From the NCBI RefSeq assembly GCF_963678635.1, contig NW_026970820.1, positions 990,001 to 1,054,000 of the forward strand: 64,000 nucleotides of DNA, written 5' to 3'. Below the pieces are notes generated by a model, which was not told the DNA's origin, did no database searches, and worked only from the letters and a program-made list of their open reading frames with translations. Position 1 is the stretch's first letter, and each line of letters opens with the position of its first letter. Below are positions 11,933 to 25,576 of this stretch, one piece after another. The position numbers and the translations under genes are program-made. This DNA comes from Symsagittifera roscoffensis (Eukaryota > Xenacoelomorpha > Acoela > Convolutidae).

Positions 11933-12421
11933 AGGCAGAGCAGGCGCCCCACCCACCCAACCTGTCTGCTTCACCCACCCACCCAATCAGTCAGGATTTG
12001 TCCGCTTTTTCGTTTTTCCGATTCGATTCATTCCGTAGGTGAAATTGAGTTGTGATGTGCCCCAAGACATAGAGATTTGACGATCACGTGTCCCACTATT
12101 TGATAGATCATTCGAATAAGTTTTTTCTAATCGATTTGCTAATTCTGGGCTGGATATCAATATATATATATATGCCTTCCTCACAGATGTCAATGAAGCA
12201 AAAAGAGCACCGTGTAGGATCCATAATTATATCCCAAATGGACAATGCTAAGAAGCAGGAACCTTCGAAATATATTTCTATTAAATTAAGATACAATGTC
12301 TCATAAATGAAGTAAAAACGCTAGCGTCAGGTGTAAGTTTTCCAGGAAACTGTATCAACTGCATTGTAACAATACAATATAGCGGCTGCTCTCTAATTTT
12401 CTGCTCTATAATTGAGGTCGC

Positions 12422-12463
12422 GGATGCCCCTACCTGGGACCACAAGGGTCCCAGGAAGCATCC
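12422..12463 (+). other. Two-part hairpin H2, E form
   Basis: GGATGC (12422-12427) pairs with GCATCC (12458-12463). The inner CCTGGGACC (12433-12441) pairs with GGTCCCAGG (12447-12455) across loop ACAAG. It lies 489 bp from the cassette start. The second E unit has the same structure at 34914-34955 with inner stem CTGGGACC/GGTCCCAG. Confidence 0.78.
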
Positions 12464-14452
12464 TATAGGGATTTAAGCATAAAATTTGCAATCATGAAAA
12501 GCAAAACTCTAATCAGTTTTGACTGGCTATTTTCCATTTTTTATCTCTCTACAAAGGGTATATAATTGCAATTTTGTGTCAAAGAGCCTGTTAAACTATC
12601 AAACAAAACTTACAGTTAAATTATAAACTCATTACTTTTCCGTATTTGAAACAAAATGGTTTATTTTGAACTGCAGTTAAACCTTGTAACTCAGTGCAGT
12701 AACTAACGAAGTGCACTCTAGCTACATATGTCAACACAGTAAATTATTTTAAAGAGGAAAACTGAATCTGGTTTTTCATTAAAAAAACAACACTAGTCAA
12801 CGCAGTAAATTCTTTAAAGAAAGGACCACTGAATCTGGTTTTTCGTTTGGTTTTTAATTAGGATTGCATAAGTTATTAATTGAAATCGAACAAAAACAAC
12901 TAAAAACATCTTACCATTATTGATCAGTTTTGACCAAACTATTACAAAACCTCACTTATTTGACTGTGGCAAGCTCAAATAATCTATCAAAATGCACTTT
13001 TGCTTAAGTTTTTTTTTTAAGTTAAAAATGAAAAAAGGATCAAAAAGGAAAAACAAAATCGATTCTTTCATACTATCAAAACAATAGATGACAGACATTT
13101 TAGCCATAGACACACACCGAAGGAACCTGTTTACAAAAGGTCTTCATTTGCAAAGCCGAAAAACTGACCCGTTTCGAGAAAAGAGCAAAAAAAAACAATT
13201 TTGGCATCCTACGAAACTGCTAAAATCAAGAAAAAAGAAAAATGGCCTTGAAAAAGAAGACATTAGAAAATAGTAACAAACTGGCATCACTCTATACATT
13301 CAGAATGTCATGCAAAAAAAAAAACCTAAAAAGATTTCGGGAAGATTTTTGAACAGATAAGTCTCTCAGGAATTTTGGCAGTACTATTTATACTACTATA
13401 GTATTGAATAAAGTCAAAATAAAAAGTCTTAAAAACGAACACTTCTTAACAATTTTGACAAATAAATGATCAAAACGTACTAAGTTGACTATGAGAAGCC
13501 CGAATATTTCATCAAAAACTGTTTTTGAATACTTTTGGAATTTTTATTCATTTTCGACCAAAAAAAGTTCAAGTTAAAATTCAAAAAAATCTATTTTTTT
13601 CAAAAAATCAAAAAAAATGGCGCCAATCTATTTTATCCATAGAAACACACTCTAGGGAAGGTTTTAGAAAGACTCTGATGTCCAAAGCCGACAAATTACT
13701 CATTTTGAGAAAAGGGCAAAAAACCATTTTTGGCTCCCTACCAAAGCTGGAGAAATCGGGTAAAATGGTATTGAAAAATAAACCATCGAAAATTGGCAAT
13801 TACAAACTGCCAGTCTTCTATCCATATAGGGCCTCAAGCAAAAACTTAGAGAAAAATCCAGCGGAAATATTTGATAACAGACCAGTTTCTCCTGACTTTT
13901 GGAATTTTTTTTTGTATACTGTAGTATTAAATATAGTGAAGTCTAAAAGTCGTAAAAACTACAATTTTTGTTCTTTTTTGACAATTTAATGATCGAAAGC
14001 CACTATATTGGCTACGGCAAGCTCAAATATATTATCAGAATGCATTTTTTCTCACTTTTGAAATTTTTTATTTTTTTGAGGAAAAATGTTGAGTCAGAAA
14101 AGGGAAAAATGGAATTTTTTAAAAAAGTCAAAAAAAATTGTTCCCTTCAAATTAATTCATTAGGCCACAATTTAGGAACCTGTTTAAAACGGTTTTCAAG
14201 TCCAAAGCCGTAAAACTTACCCATTTTGAGAAAAGTTGAAAAAACACCTTTTTAGTTAACGCAAAAAAGTGGAAAAAGTGGGAAAAATGGTCTTCAAAAT
14301 GAAACCATCGAAAAGTGGCATTAACAAACTGCCATTATTTCGTCAATTCAGACCCGCATGCAAAAAATTAGGAAGTTCTGACGAAACGTTTTGGAGAACG
14401 TGAAAGTTTTCAGCAAAATGGTATATGTATATTTTTTATAGTACTTCTGCAC

Positions 14453-14507
14453 GGGAGGGGCCCCTACCCCTCCCTAATTGCTTTTTTTGCTACACGCGAC
14501 CATCTAG
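14453..14507 (+). other. Terminal hairpin H3, GGGAGGGG class, plus CTAG end
   Basis: Perfect 8-bp stem GGGAGGGG/CCCCTCCC (14453-14460 with 14467-14474), loop CCCCTA, 29-nt spacer, CTAG. It differs from class 2 by a G-C in place of A-T at stem position 3, changed on both arms. The same hairpin ends the second E cassette (36897-36918). The flanking text ACACGCGACCATCTAG is the same as in class 2. Confidence 0.85.
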
Positions 14508-16717
14508 CACCCTCAAGGTCACGTGACTTATTTTTTTTTTTGGTATTTTCTAAAACCAAAACAATAAGGTCATGCGCCAATATCATGGCCTCAAGCAAAG
14601 ACGTCGGACTCGACGCATCCACATTAGCCTTGCGCCCTTCGGGCGCAAATGCCAATGCTCAATTAATTTTGCCACGTGAAAAAATTTTTAAGGAAAAATT
14701 CTGATAAAATTTAACTTAAACTACCACGAAAGAACGCAAAGATTTCAAAGTGTGAAACAATCAAGTTTTTGCTAATACCGGGCATGCAGTGAGACTGATT
14801 TCGGCAAAAATAAAATGGAAAATGAAGGAAATGGAAAGAAAAAAATTGTTTAAAATAAGAACGCATTATCAAAATCTTATTTGATCTCCGCTAATGTAAT
14901 AATTCCGATCAGGCTGATTTCAGATTTTAAGCGTAGAGTTTACGGTTTTGGCTGCTCCCTCTACAGGTCCCAGAGGGACCGAGTGAGCATCCTACCTCGA
15001 TCCAGGTTAACGGATAGTTGTTCTTAATTTTTCACAAAATTTTTTTACACTAATGCTTGTTTTCAATTCCTCGTGAGAAGCTGTATTAATTTTAAAAAAA
15101 TTGATTTTATTAATCAATGCTTCCAAGAACAACTGATGTTAGGCGGTTACAAATGCGGTTGGTGAAAACTAAAAAGGGATAATGATGACAAAATTTGTAA
15201 GTTTTCAAATGAATTTAAAAACAGTTTTTTTCTTTTTTCTTTTACAAATCGGGAGAAATGAATCACTTTTTGTTAAGTTTTCCTCGCACCACCCACTGTT
15301 TTTAAGTAATGAAGTTTCCTGATCTAGCCGTTTATAACACTTTGGCAGAAAAAACATCAATATGATGTAAAATGTTTTAAAAAAAGAAAAATTTAAAAAT
15401 TATGTTTTTAAAAAAAAAATCAAAAATTTGTAATTTTCAAAATTGAAAAAAAGTGAAAATTAGTTGCATATTACGATTCAGCGTACCCAACTTAGTGGGT
15501 CTAGCATTTTAAATTACCAAAAAATATTGAAAATTGTAGATTTTATGAAGTTTTCATTTTGGCTATTTTTCCTTGTCGCCTCCACTTAAGGCACCTTTGA
15601 GCCAACTTGAGAAACTGGAACCTAAACAAGCTGCACATATGGTCAAAATGAGCCATTTTCAGCGTGATAACACGCCTGGAAGAAAAAAAACTCCAGAAAA
15701 GAAAGAAAATTATGAACTTTAACCTTTTTTCTTCTTCAAATGGCGATACTTAGAATAATTTTTCAGCTGAAAAGTTCAAAAAATATCAAAAATTTCAAAT
15801 TTTGACAAAAATTTTAAAAAACCTCATCAGTCTATTTATTGGAGTGTTCGAGGTTTTGGGAGACCTTATCTGGCGGCTACCAACAAGTGGATCACTTATT
15901 TTAAAGTTTTGAGAAAGGTCAAAAAAACATGTTTTTTCGATTTTTTTGACAGAATTCCGGAAGCAATATCTTGGCTAAAAACAAGAATGAGGGCCTAAAA
16001 TTAGTACAACCAGTACTCCCACATAAGGTGCATTAGGTTGGAAACAAAAAACTTACTCTGACTCAAAAATCGTTTTTTAACTTTATTTCTGAACAAGAAA
16101 TTGAAAAGAAATCAAAAACTTAAAAATTTTTTGAAAAAAATGATTGTTTTGAAAAAGTGCCAATTTTTAGCTGAAACTTTTCATTTTAGCTAATAAAGCC
16201 AGAGCACTGCCCTTTAAGCTCAAATAAATTAATTAGGCAGATTATTTTCAAGTTTTTTCGTTAGAGGCTTTCATTTTGAAAAAGTATTCAAAAATGGGTG
16301 AAAAAAAGTCAAAAAAATCAACTTTCTCCGATTCAAAAACCTCCACTACCATGATGATTAGTTCGTTAGATAGGACTGCTGAGATCAGTTTAGACTTACT
16401 TTCATAAAAATATCAAAATTTTTACTTATTTTTGAGAATTAAGCAAAATAAAAACTTTTCCCAAATTGGGCAAAAAGCCCAAATTAGCCCAAACACCTGT
16501 TAAAAATTGTTGGGTCAAAAAATCACAAAAGGAAACCCCTATTCGTTTGACATTTTAGGGCCGCATGCAAAAAATTAGACCATTCTAACCTGACAATTTC
16601 GAGAATCGACTTTTTTGCAAAATTTCTCTATAGTCCATTTGAGGGATATTACTTGTACCGGTGGGGGCCCCTACCCCACCTCAAAAAATTTTGTAATGCT
16701 GGAACGCGGCCACCTAG
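14508..16717 (+). repeat. Unit 7: A-type cassette (2210 bp) with a variant 3' end
   Basis: The head is a divergent A variant ('ccaaaacaataaggtcatgcg', 'gcctcaagcaaagacgtc') shared with the unit starting at 25577. H1 is intact near 14633-14647 and H2 is 14966-14980. The middle has private markers 'gctgcacatatggtcaaaatg' and 'attggagtgttcg'. The last 100 bp is a separate end variant (1b) with 'gcaaaatttctctatagtcc' and a 7-nt loop. CTAG is 16714-16717. Confidence 0.88.
16660..16717 (+). other. Terminal hairpin H3, class 1b (7-nt loop)
   Basis: Stem GGTGGGG (16660-16666) and CCCCACC (16674-16680) with a loop of 7 nt (GCCCCTA) instead of 6, then 'tcaaaaaattttgtaatgct' in place of the usual spacer start. 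The only other copy ends the unit starting at 32210 (34372-34392). The two share the whole last ~100 bp, so this is an inherited end variant. Confidence 0.8.
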
Positions 16718-18937
16718 CACAATCAGGTACTAGTGGCTTGATTTTGGTTTTTAATATTGTCTGGAACCAAAAGAGAGTGTCGTCAAGCATCGACATCATG
16801 TGGTCAAGCAAATACGTGGACTTCTACGCATTCCCATTAGCAATGGGCCCTTCGGGCGCAAATGCCAATGCTCAATTAATTTTGCCTGGTGAAAAAATAA
16901 ATTAATTAAAAAGTTCTCCTAAACTTTATTTTCAACTACCACCAAAAAACGCAAAGATTTCAAGGTGTAAAACTATCAAATTTTGGCCAATACCGGGCTT
17001 GCAATGAGACTGATGTTGGCAAAAGTAAAATAGAAAATGAAGAAAATGGAAAGAAAAAAATTGATGAAAATAAGAACGCAACATCAAAAACTTATTTGAT
17101 CTCCGCTCAAATCATAATTCAGATCAGGCTGATTTCAGATTTTAAGCGTAGAATTTACGGTTACGGCTGCTCCCTCTACAGGTCCCAGAGGGACCGAGTG
17201 AGCATCCTACCTCGATCCAGGTTAACGGATAGTTGTTCTTAATTTTTCACAAAATTTTTTTACACTAATGCTTGTTTTCAATTCCTCGTGAGAAGCTGTA
17301 TTAATTTTAAAAAAATTGATTTTATTTATCAATGCTTCCAAGAACAACTGATGTTAGGCGGTTACAAATGCGGTTGTTGAAAACTAGTATGGGATAATGA
17401 TGAGAAAAATTGTAAGTTTTCAAATGAATTGAAAAACGGTTTTTTTTCCTTTTTTTCTTTTGTAAATCGGTAGAAATGAATCATTTTTTTTTCAAGTTTT
17501 CCTCGCACCACCCACTGTTCTTAAGTAATGAAGATTCCTTCTCTAGCCGTTTATAACACTTTGGCAGAAAAAACATCAATATGATGTAAAATGTTTTAAA
17601 AAAGAGAAAAAATTAAAAATTATGTTTTTTTTTAAAAATCAAAAAATTTGTAATTTTCAAAATTGAAAAAAAGTGAAAATTAATTGCATATTACGATTCA
17701 GCGTACCCAACTTAGTGGGTCTAGCATTTTAAATTACCAAAAAATGTTGAAAATTGTAGATTTTATGAAGTTTTCATTTTGGCTATTTTTCCTTTTCGCC
17801 TCCACTTAAGGCACCTTTGAGCCAACTTGAGAAACTGGAACCTAAACAAGCTATACAGATAGTCTGAATGAGCCATTTTCAGCGTGATAACACCCCTGGA
17901 AGGAAAAAAACTGCAGAAAAGAAAGGGAATTTTGAACTTTAACCTTTTTTCTTCTTCAAATGGCGATACTTAGAATAATTTTTCAGCTGAAAAGTTCAAA
18001 AAAAATCAAAAAATTCAAATTTTGAAAAAATTTGTAAAAAAATCTCATCAGTCTGTTTATTGGAGTCTTCGAGGTTTTGGGAGACCTTATCTGGCGGCTA
18101 ACAACAAGTGGGTCACTTATTTCAAAAATTAGAGAAAGGTCAAAAAAACATGTTTTTTCGGTTTTTTTGACAGAATTCCTAAAGCGATATCTTGGCTAAA
18201 AACAAAAATGAGGGCCTAAAATTAGTACAAACAGTACTCTCACATAAGGTACATTAGGTTGGAAACAAAAAATTGACTCTGACTCAAAAATCGTTTTTTA
18301 ACTTTATTTCTGAACAAAAAATTGTAAAAAAATCAAAAATTAAAAATTTTTTTGAAAAAAACGATTGTTTTGAAAAAGTGCCAAATTTTAGCTGAAACTT
18401 TTCATTTTAGCTAAGAAAGCCAGAGCAATGTTCTTTAAGCTCAAATAATTTAATTAAGCAAATTATTTTCAAGTTTTTTCGTTAAAGTCTTTTATTTTGA
18501 AAAAGTATTCAAAAATGGGTAAAAAAAAGTCAAAAAAATCAATTTTCTCCGATTCAAAAACCTCCACTACCATGATGATTAGTGCGTTAGATAGGACTGC
18601 TGAGATAAATTTAGACGTTCTTTCATAAGTATATCGAAATTTTTACTTATTTTTGAGAATTAGGCAAAATAAAAACTTTTCCCAAATTGGGCAAAAAGCC
18701 CAAATTAGCCCAAACACCTGTTAAAAATTGTTGGGTCAAAAAATCACGAAAGGAAACCCCTATTCGTTTGACATTTTAGGGCCGCATGCAAAAAATTAGA
18801 CCAATCTAACCTGACAATTTCTAGAATCAACTTTTTTGTCAAAATTCTCTAAAGACCAATTTAGGGAGATTACTTGTACCGGTGGGGGCCCTACCCCACC
18901 TAAAAAATTTTTGAAATGCTGGAACGCGGCCACCTAG
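16718..18937 (+). repeat. Unit 8: A'-type cassette (2220 bp)
   Basis: Head CACAATCAGGTACTAGTGG replaces the usual CACCCTCAAGGTCACGTG; from about 40 bp in, it rejoins A sequence. H1 is weakened (GGGCCC TTC GGGCGC near 16850). Past it the sequence reads 'gaaaaaataaattaattaaaaag', as in the unit starting at 27785. H2 is 17181-17195, H3 18881-18900 and CTAG 18934-18937. Tail variant a. Confidence 0.88.
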
Positions 18938-21145
18938 CACCCTCAAGGTCACGTGTTGGATTTTTGTTTTTGGTATTTTCTGAAACCAAAAGAGAGCGTG
19001 GTCATGCATCGACATCATGTGCTCAAGCAAATACGTGGACTTCTACGCATTCCCATTAGCATTGCGCCCTTCGGGCGCAAATGCCAATGCTCAATTAATT
19101 CTGGCAGGTGAAAATTTTTTAAAGAAAAATTCTGATGATTTTTAACTTAAGCTACCACCAAAAAACGGATAGATTTCAAAGTGTGAAACAATCAAGTTTT
19201 TGCTAATACGGGGCATGTAGTGAGACTGATTTCGGCAAAAATAAAATGGAAAATGAAGGAAATGGAAAGAAAAAAATTGTTCAAAATAAGAACGCATTAT
19301 CAAAAACTTATTTGATCTCCGCTAATGCATAATTCCGATCAAACTGATTCCAGATTTTAAGCGTAGAGTTAACGGTTACGGCTGCTCCCTCTACAGGTCC
19401 CAGAGGGACCGAGTGAGCATCCTACCTCGATCCAGGATAACGGATAGTTGTTTTTAATTTTTCACAAAATTTTTTTCACTAATGCTTGTTTTCAATACCT
19501 CATGAGAAGCTGTATAAATTTTTAAAAAATTGATTTTATTAATCAATGCTTCCAAGAACAACTGATGTTAGGGGTTACAAACGCGGTTGGTGAAAACTAG
19601 TAAGGGATAATGATGAGAAAAATTGTAAGTTTTCAAATGAATTTAAAAACAGTTTTTTTCTTTTTTCTTTTGTAAATCGGGAGAAATGAATCAGTTTTTT
19701 TTTGTTTTCCTCGCACCACCTACTGTTCTTAAGTAATGAAGATTCCTGTTCTAGCCGTTTATAACACTTTGGCAGAAACAACATCAATATGATGTAAAAT
19801 GTTTTAAAAAAGAGAAAAAATTAAAAATTATGTTTTTTTTTAAAAAAATTCAAAAATTTGTAATTTTCAAAATTGAGAAAAAGTGAAAATTAATTGCATA
19901 TTAAGATTCAGCGTACCCAATTTAGTGGGTCTAGCATTTTAAATAACCAAAAAATGTTAAAAATTGTAGATTTTATGAAGTTTTCATTCTGGCTATGTTT
20001 CCTTGTCGCCTCCACTGAAGGCACCTTTGAGCCAACTTGAGAATCTGGAACGTAAGCAAGCTATGCAGATAGTCTGAATGAGCCATTTTTAGCTTGATAA
20101 CACGCCTGGAAGAAAAAAAATCCAGAAAAGAAAGAAAATTTTGAACTTTAACCTTTTTTCTTCTTCAAATGGCGATACTTAGAATAATTTTTCAGCTGAA
20201 AAGTTCAAAAAAAATCAAAAAATTCGAATTTTGAAAAATTTTTAAAAAAATCTCATCAGTCTGTTTATTGGAGTCTTCGAGGTTTTTGGAGATTTTATCT
20301 GGCGACTAACAACAAGTGGATCACTTATTTTAAAATTTTGAGAAAGGTCAAAAAAACATGTTTTTTCGACTTTTTTGACAGAATTCCGAAACAAATATCT
20401 TGGCTAAAAACAAGAATGAGGGCCTAAAATTAGTACAAACAGTACTCCCACATAAGGTACATTAGGGTGGAAACAAAAAATTTACTCTGACTCAATAATC
20501 GTTTTTTAACTTTATTTCTGAACAAGAAATTGAAAAGAAATCAAAAACTGAAAATTTTTTTGAAAAAAATGATTGTTTTGAAAAAGTGTCAATTTTTAGC
20601 TGAAACTTTTCATTTTAGCTAAGAAAACCAGAGCAATGCCCTTTAAGCTCAATTAAATTAATATAGCAAACTGTTTTCAAGTTTTTTCGTTAAAAGCTTT
20701 CATTTTGAAAGAGTATTCAAAAATGGGTAAAAAAAAGTCAAAAAAATCAATTTTCTCCGATTCAAAAACCTCCACTACCATGATGATTAGTGCGTTAGAT
20801 AGGACTGCTGAGATCAATTTAGACGTTTTTTCATAAGTATATCAAAATTTTTACTTATTTTTGAGAATTAAGCAAAATAAAAACTTTTCCCAAATTGGGC
20901 AAAAAGCCCAAATTAGCCCAAACACCTGTTAAAAATTGTTGGGTCAAAAAATCACAAAAGGAAACCCCTATTCGTTTGACATTTTAGGGCCGCATGCAAA
21001 AAATTAGACCAATCTAACCTGACAATTTCGAGAATCAACTTTTTTGTCAAAATTCTCTAAAGACCAATTTAGGGAGATTACTTGTACCGGTGGGGGCCCT
21101 ACCCCACCTAAAAAATTTTTGAAATGCTGGAACGCGGCCACCTAG
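18938..21145 (+). repeat. Unit 9: A-type cassette (2208 bp)
   Basis: The head begins CACCCTCAAGGTCACGTG but continues TTGGATTTTTG, so the 10-bp palindrome GTCACGTGAC is broken. H1 is intact near 19065. H2 is 19396-19410, preceded by 'agttaacggttacgg'. The middle has 'ctggctatgtttcc' and 'aggtttttggag', markers shared with the unit starting at 48480. H3 is 21089-21108 and CTAG 21142-21145. Confidence 0.9.
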
Positions 21146-23359
21146 CACAATCAGGTACTAGTGGTGGATGTTTGTTTTTCGTATTTAGTCAAACCAAAAG
21201 AGAGCGTGGTCATGCATCGACATCATGTGCTCAAGCAAATATGTGGACTTCTACGCATTCCCATTCGCAATGCGCCCTTCGGGCGCAAATGCCAATGTTC
21301 AACTAATTTTGGCAGGTGAAAAAAAAATTTTACAGAAAAATTCTGATAAATTTTAATTTAAACTATCACCAAAAAACGCAAAGAATTCAAAGTGTGAAAC
21401 AATCAAGTTTTTGCTATTACCGAGCATGCAGTGAGACTGATTTCGGCAAAAGTAAAAGAAAAAATGAAGGAAATGGAAAGAAAAAAACTGTTCAAAATAA
21501 GAACGCAACATCAAAAACTTATTTGATATCCGCTAATGTCATAATTCCGATCAGGCTGGTTTCAGACTTTAAGCGTAGATTTTACGGTTACGGCTGCTCT
21601 CTCTACAGGTCCCAGAGGGACCGAGTGAGCATCCTACCTCGATCCAGGATAACGGATAGTTGTTTTAAATTTTTCACAAAATATTTTTTCACTAATGCTT
21701 GTATTCAACTCCTGATGAGAAGCTGTATTAATTTTAAAAAAATTGATTTTATTAATCAATGCTTCCAAGAACAACTGATGTTAGGCGGTTGCAAATGCGG
21801 TTGCTGAAAACTAGTAAGGGATAATGTTGAGAAAAATTGTAAGTTTTCAAATGAATTTAAAAACAGTTTTTTTCTTTTTTCTTTTGTAAATCGGGAGAAA
21901 TGAATCATTTTTTTTTAAAGTTTTCCTCGCACCAACCACTGTTCTTAAGTAATGAAGAGTCTTGTTCTAGCCGTTTATAACACTTTGGCAGAAAAAAACA
22001 TCAATATGATGTAAAATGTTTTAAAAAAGAGAAAAATTTAAAATTATGTTTTTTTTCAAAAATCAAAAATTTGTAATTTTCAAAATTGAAAAAAAGTGAA
22101 AATTAATTGCATATTACGATTCAGCGTACCCATTTTAGTGGGTATAGCATTTTGAATCACCAAAAAATGTTAAAAATTGTAGATTTTATGAAGTTTTCAT
22201 TTTGGCTATTTTTCCTTGTCGCCTCCACTTAAGGCACCTTTCAGCCAACTTGAGAAACTGGAACCTAAACAAGCTATACAGATAGTCTGAATGAGCCATT
22301 TTCAGCGTGATAACACGCTTGGAAGAAAAAAAACTGCAGAAAATAAAGGAAATTTTGAACTTTAACCTTTTTTCTTCTTCAAATGGCGATACTTAGAATA
22401 ATTTTTCAGCTGAAAAGTTCAAAAAAAATCAAAAAATTCAAATTTTGAAAAAATTTTAAAAAAATCTCATCAGTCTGTTTATTGGAGTCTTCGAGGTTTT
22501 GGGAGACCTTATCTGGCGGCTGACAACAAGTGGATCACTTATTTTAAATTTTTGAGAAAGGTCAAAAAAACCTGTTTTTACGATTTTTTAGACAGAATTC
22601 CGAAAGCAATATCTTGGCTAAAAACAAAAATGAGGGCCTAAAAATAGTACAAACAGTACTCCCACATAAAGTACATTAGGTTGGAAAGAAGAAATTGACT
22701 CTGATTCAAAAATCGTTTTATAACTTTATTTCTGAACAAAAAATTGTATAAAAATCAAAAACTGAAAAATTTTTTGAAAAAAATGATTGTTTTGAAAAAG
22801 TGCCAATTTTTAGCTGAAACTTTTCATTTTAGCTAAAAAAGCCAGAGCAAGGCCCTTTAAGCTCAATTAAATTAATTAAGCAAATTATTTTCAAGTTTTT
22901 TCGTTAAAGGCTTTTATTTTGAAAAAGTATTCAAAAATGGGTAAAAAAAAGTCAAAAAAATCAATTTTCTCAGATTCAAAAACCTCCACCACCATGATGA
23001 TTAGTTCGCTAGATAGGACTGCTGAAACCAATTTAGACGTATTTTCATAAGTATATCAAAATTTTTATTTATTTTTGAGAATTAAGCAAAATAAAAACTT
23101 TTCCCAAATTGGGCAAAAAGCCCAAATTAGCCCAAACACCTGTTAAAAATTGTTGGGTCGAAAAATCACAAAAGGAAACCCCTATTCGTTTGACATTTTA
23201 GGGCCGCATGCAAAAAATTAGACCAATCTAACCTGACAATTTCGAGAATCAACTTTTTTGTCAAAATTCTCTAAAGACCAATTTAGGGAGATTACTTGTA
23301 CCGGTGGGGGCCCTACCCCACCTAAAAATTTTTTGAAATGCTGGAACGCGGCCACCTAG
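21146..23359 (+). repeat. Unit 10: A'-type cassette (2214 bp)
   Basis: Second copy of the CACAATCAGGTACTAGTGG head (compare 16718). It continues 'tggatgtttgtttttcg'. H1 is intact near 21275 and H2 is 21608-21622. The tail is variant b, near-identical to that of the unit starting at 7509, so head and tail come from different lineages. H3 is 23303-23322 and CTAG 23356-23359. The 163-aa ORF at 21316-21807 is the longest in the window. It exists only because this copy lost stops present in sibling copies, and it spans H2. Confidence 0.88.
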
Positions 23360-25576
23360 CACCCTCAAGGTCACGTGACTTACTTTTGTTTTTGGTATTT
23401 TCTGAAACCAAAAGAGAGCGTGGTCATGCATCGACATCACATCATGTGCTCAAACAAATACGTGGACTTCTACGCATTCCCATTCGCAGTGCGCCCTTCG
23501 GGCGCAAATGCCAATGCTCAATTAATTTCGCCAGGTGAAAATTTTTTAAAGAAAAATTCTGATAAATTTTAACTTAAACTACCATCAAAAAACGCAAAGA
23601 TTTCAAAGTGTGAAACAATAAAGTTTTTGCTAATACCGGGCATGCAGTGAGACTGATTTTGGCAAAAATAAATTGAAAAATGAAGGAAATGGAAAGAAAA
23701 AAATTGTTCAAAATAAGAACGCAACATCAAAAACTTATTTGATCTCCGCTAAGGTCATAATTCCGATCAGGCTGATTTCAGATTTTAAGCGTAGATTTTA
23801 CGGTTACGGCTGCTCCCTCTACAGGTCCCAGAGGGACCGAGTGAGCATCCTACCTCGATCCAGGTTAACGGATAGTTGTTCTTAATTTTTCACAAAATTT
23901 TTTTTCACTAATGCTTCTTTTCATTTCCTCATGAGAAGCTGTATTAATTTTTAAAAAATTGATTTTATTAATCAATGCTTCCAAGAACAACTGATGTTAG
24001 GCGGTTGCAAATGCGGTTGCTGAAAACTAGTAAGGGATAATGATGAGAAAAATTGTAAGTTTTCAAATGAATTTAAAAACAGTTTTTTTCTTTTTTTCTT
24101 TTGTAAATCGGAAGAAATGAATCAGTTTTTTTAAAAGTTTTCCTCGCACCAACCACTGTTCTTAAGTAATGAAGATTCCTGTTCTAGCCGTTTATAACAC
24201 TTTGGCAGAAAAAACATCAATATGATGTAAAATGTTTTAAAAAAGAGAAAAATTTAAAAATTATGTTTTTTTTTTAAAATCAAAAATTTGTAATTTTCAA
24301 AATTGAAAAAAAGTGAAAATTAATTGCATATTACGATTCAGCGTACCCATTTTAGTGGGTATAGCATTTTGAATCACCAAAAAATGTTAAAAATTGTAGA
24401 TTTTATGAAGTTTTCATTGTGGCTATTTTTCCTTGTCGCCTCCACTTAAGGCACCTTTGAGCCAACTTGAGAAAGTGGAACCTAAACAAGCTATACAGAT
24501 AGTCTGAATGAGCCATTTTCAGCGTGATAACACGCCTGGAAGAAAAAAAACTGCAGAAAAGAAAGGAAATTTTGAACTTTAACCTTTTTTCTTCTTAAAA
24601 TGGCGACACTTAGAATAATTTTTCAGCTGAAAAGTTCGAAAAAAATCAAAAAGTTCAAATTTTGAAAAAAATTTAAAAAAATCTCATCAGTCTGTTTATT
24701 GGAGTCTTCGAGGTTTTGGGAGACCTTATCTGGCGGCTAACAACAAGTGGATCACTTCTTTTAAAATTTTGAGAAAGGTCAAAAAAACCTGTTTTTACGA
24801 TTTTTTAGACAGAATTCCGAAAGCAATATCTTGGCAAAAAACAAGAATGAGGGCCTAAAATTAGTACAAACAGTACTCCCACATAAGGTACATTAGGTTG
24901 GAAACAAAAAATTTACTCTGACTCAAAAATCGTTTTTTAACTTTATTTCTGAACAAGAAATTGAAAAGAAATCAAAAACTTAAAAATTTTTTGAAAAAAA
25001 TGATTGTTTTGAAAAAGTGCCAAATTTTAGCTGAAACTTTTCATTTTAGCTAATAAAGCCAGAACAATGCCCTTTAAGCTCAAATAAATTAATTATGCAA
25101 ATTATTTTCAAGTTTTTTCGTTAAAGCCTTTTATTTTGAAAAAGTATTCAAAAATGGGTAAAAAAAAGTCAAAAAAATCAATTTTCTCCGATTCAAAAAC
25201 CTCCACTACCATGATGATTAGTGCGTTAGATAGGACTGCTGAGATCAATTTAGACGTTCTTTCATAAATATATCAAAATTTTTACTTATTTTTGAGAATT
25301 AAGCAGAATAAAAACTTTTCCCAAATTGGGCAAAAAGCCCAAATTAGCCCAAACACCTGTTAAAAATTGTTGGGTCAAAAAATCACAAAAGGAAACCCCT
25401 ATTCGTTTGACATTTTAGGGCCGCATGCAAAAAATTAGACCAATCTAACCTGACAATTTCGAGAATCAACTTTTTTGTCAAAATTCTCTAAAGACCAATT
25501 TAGGGAGATTACTTGTACCGGTGGGGGCCCTACCCCACCTAAAAAATTTTTGAAATGTTGGAACGCGGCCACCTAG
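23360..25576 (+). repeat. Unit 11: A-type cassette (2217 bp), mosaic tail
   Basis: Head with 'catcgacatcacatcatg' and 'ctcaaacaaatacg'. It is nearly identical over most of its length to the unit starting at 60434, with shared private markers 'gaaacaataaag' and 'aatgcttcttttc'. H1 is near 23491, H2 23824-23838. Up to about 24,830 the middle matches tail variant b ('cctgtttttacgatttttt'); after that it follows variant a. H3 is 25520-25539 and CTAG 25573-25576. Confidence 0.9.

Larger units (their letters stand above)
11933..14507 (+). repeat. Unit 6: E-type cassette (2575 bp)
   Basis: Head AGGCAGAGCAGGCG then CCCCACCCACCCAACC and CACCCACCCACCC: six short C-runs, G-rich on the minus strand. H2 is 12422-12463. 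The tail has three subrepeats; the GCATGC-equivalent boxes lie near 13308 (gtcatgc), 13834 (tcaagc) and 14356 (GCATGC), so the first two boxes are degenerate. H3 is the GGGAGGGG class (14453-14474) and CTAG is 14504-14507. The only other E copy starts at 34430. The 154-aa ORF at 13525-13989 is AT-rich low-complexity sequence inside the subrepeats. Confidence 0.88.

Noticed and set aside
13525-13989. 154-aa Lys/Phe/Ser-rich ORF in the E tail
   Set aside because: Composition is what AT-rich subrepeat DNA gives in any frame, and the second E copy does not keep it open.
21316-21807. 163-aa ORF, the longest in the window
   Set aside because: It is the same A sequence with stops removed by copy-specific changes; sibling copies are interrupted, and no domain is recognisable.
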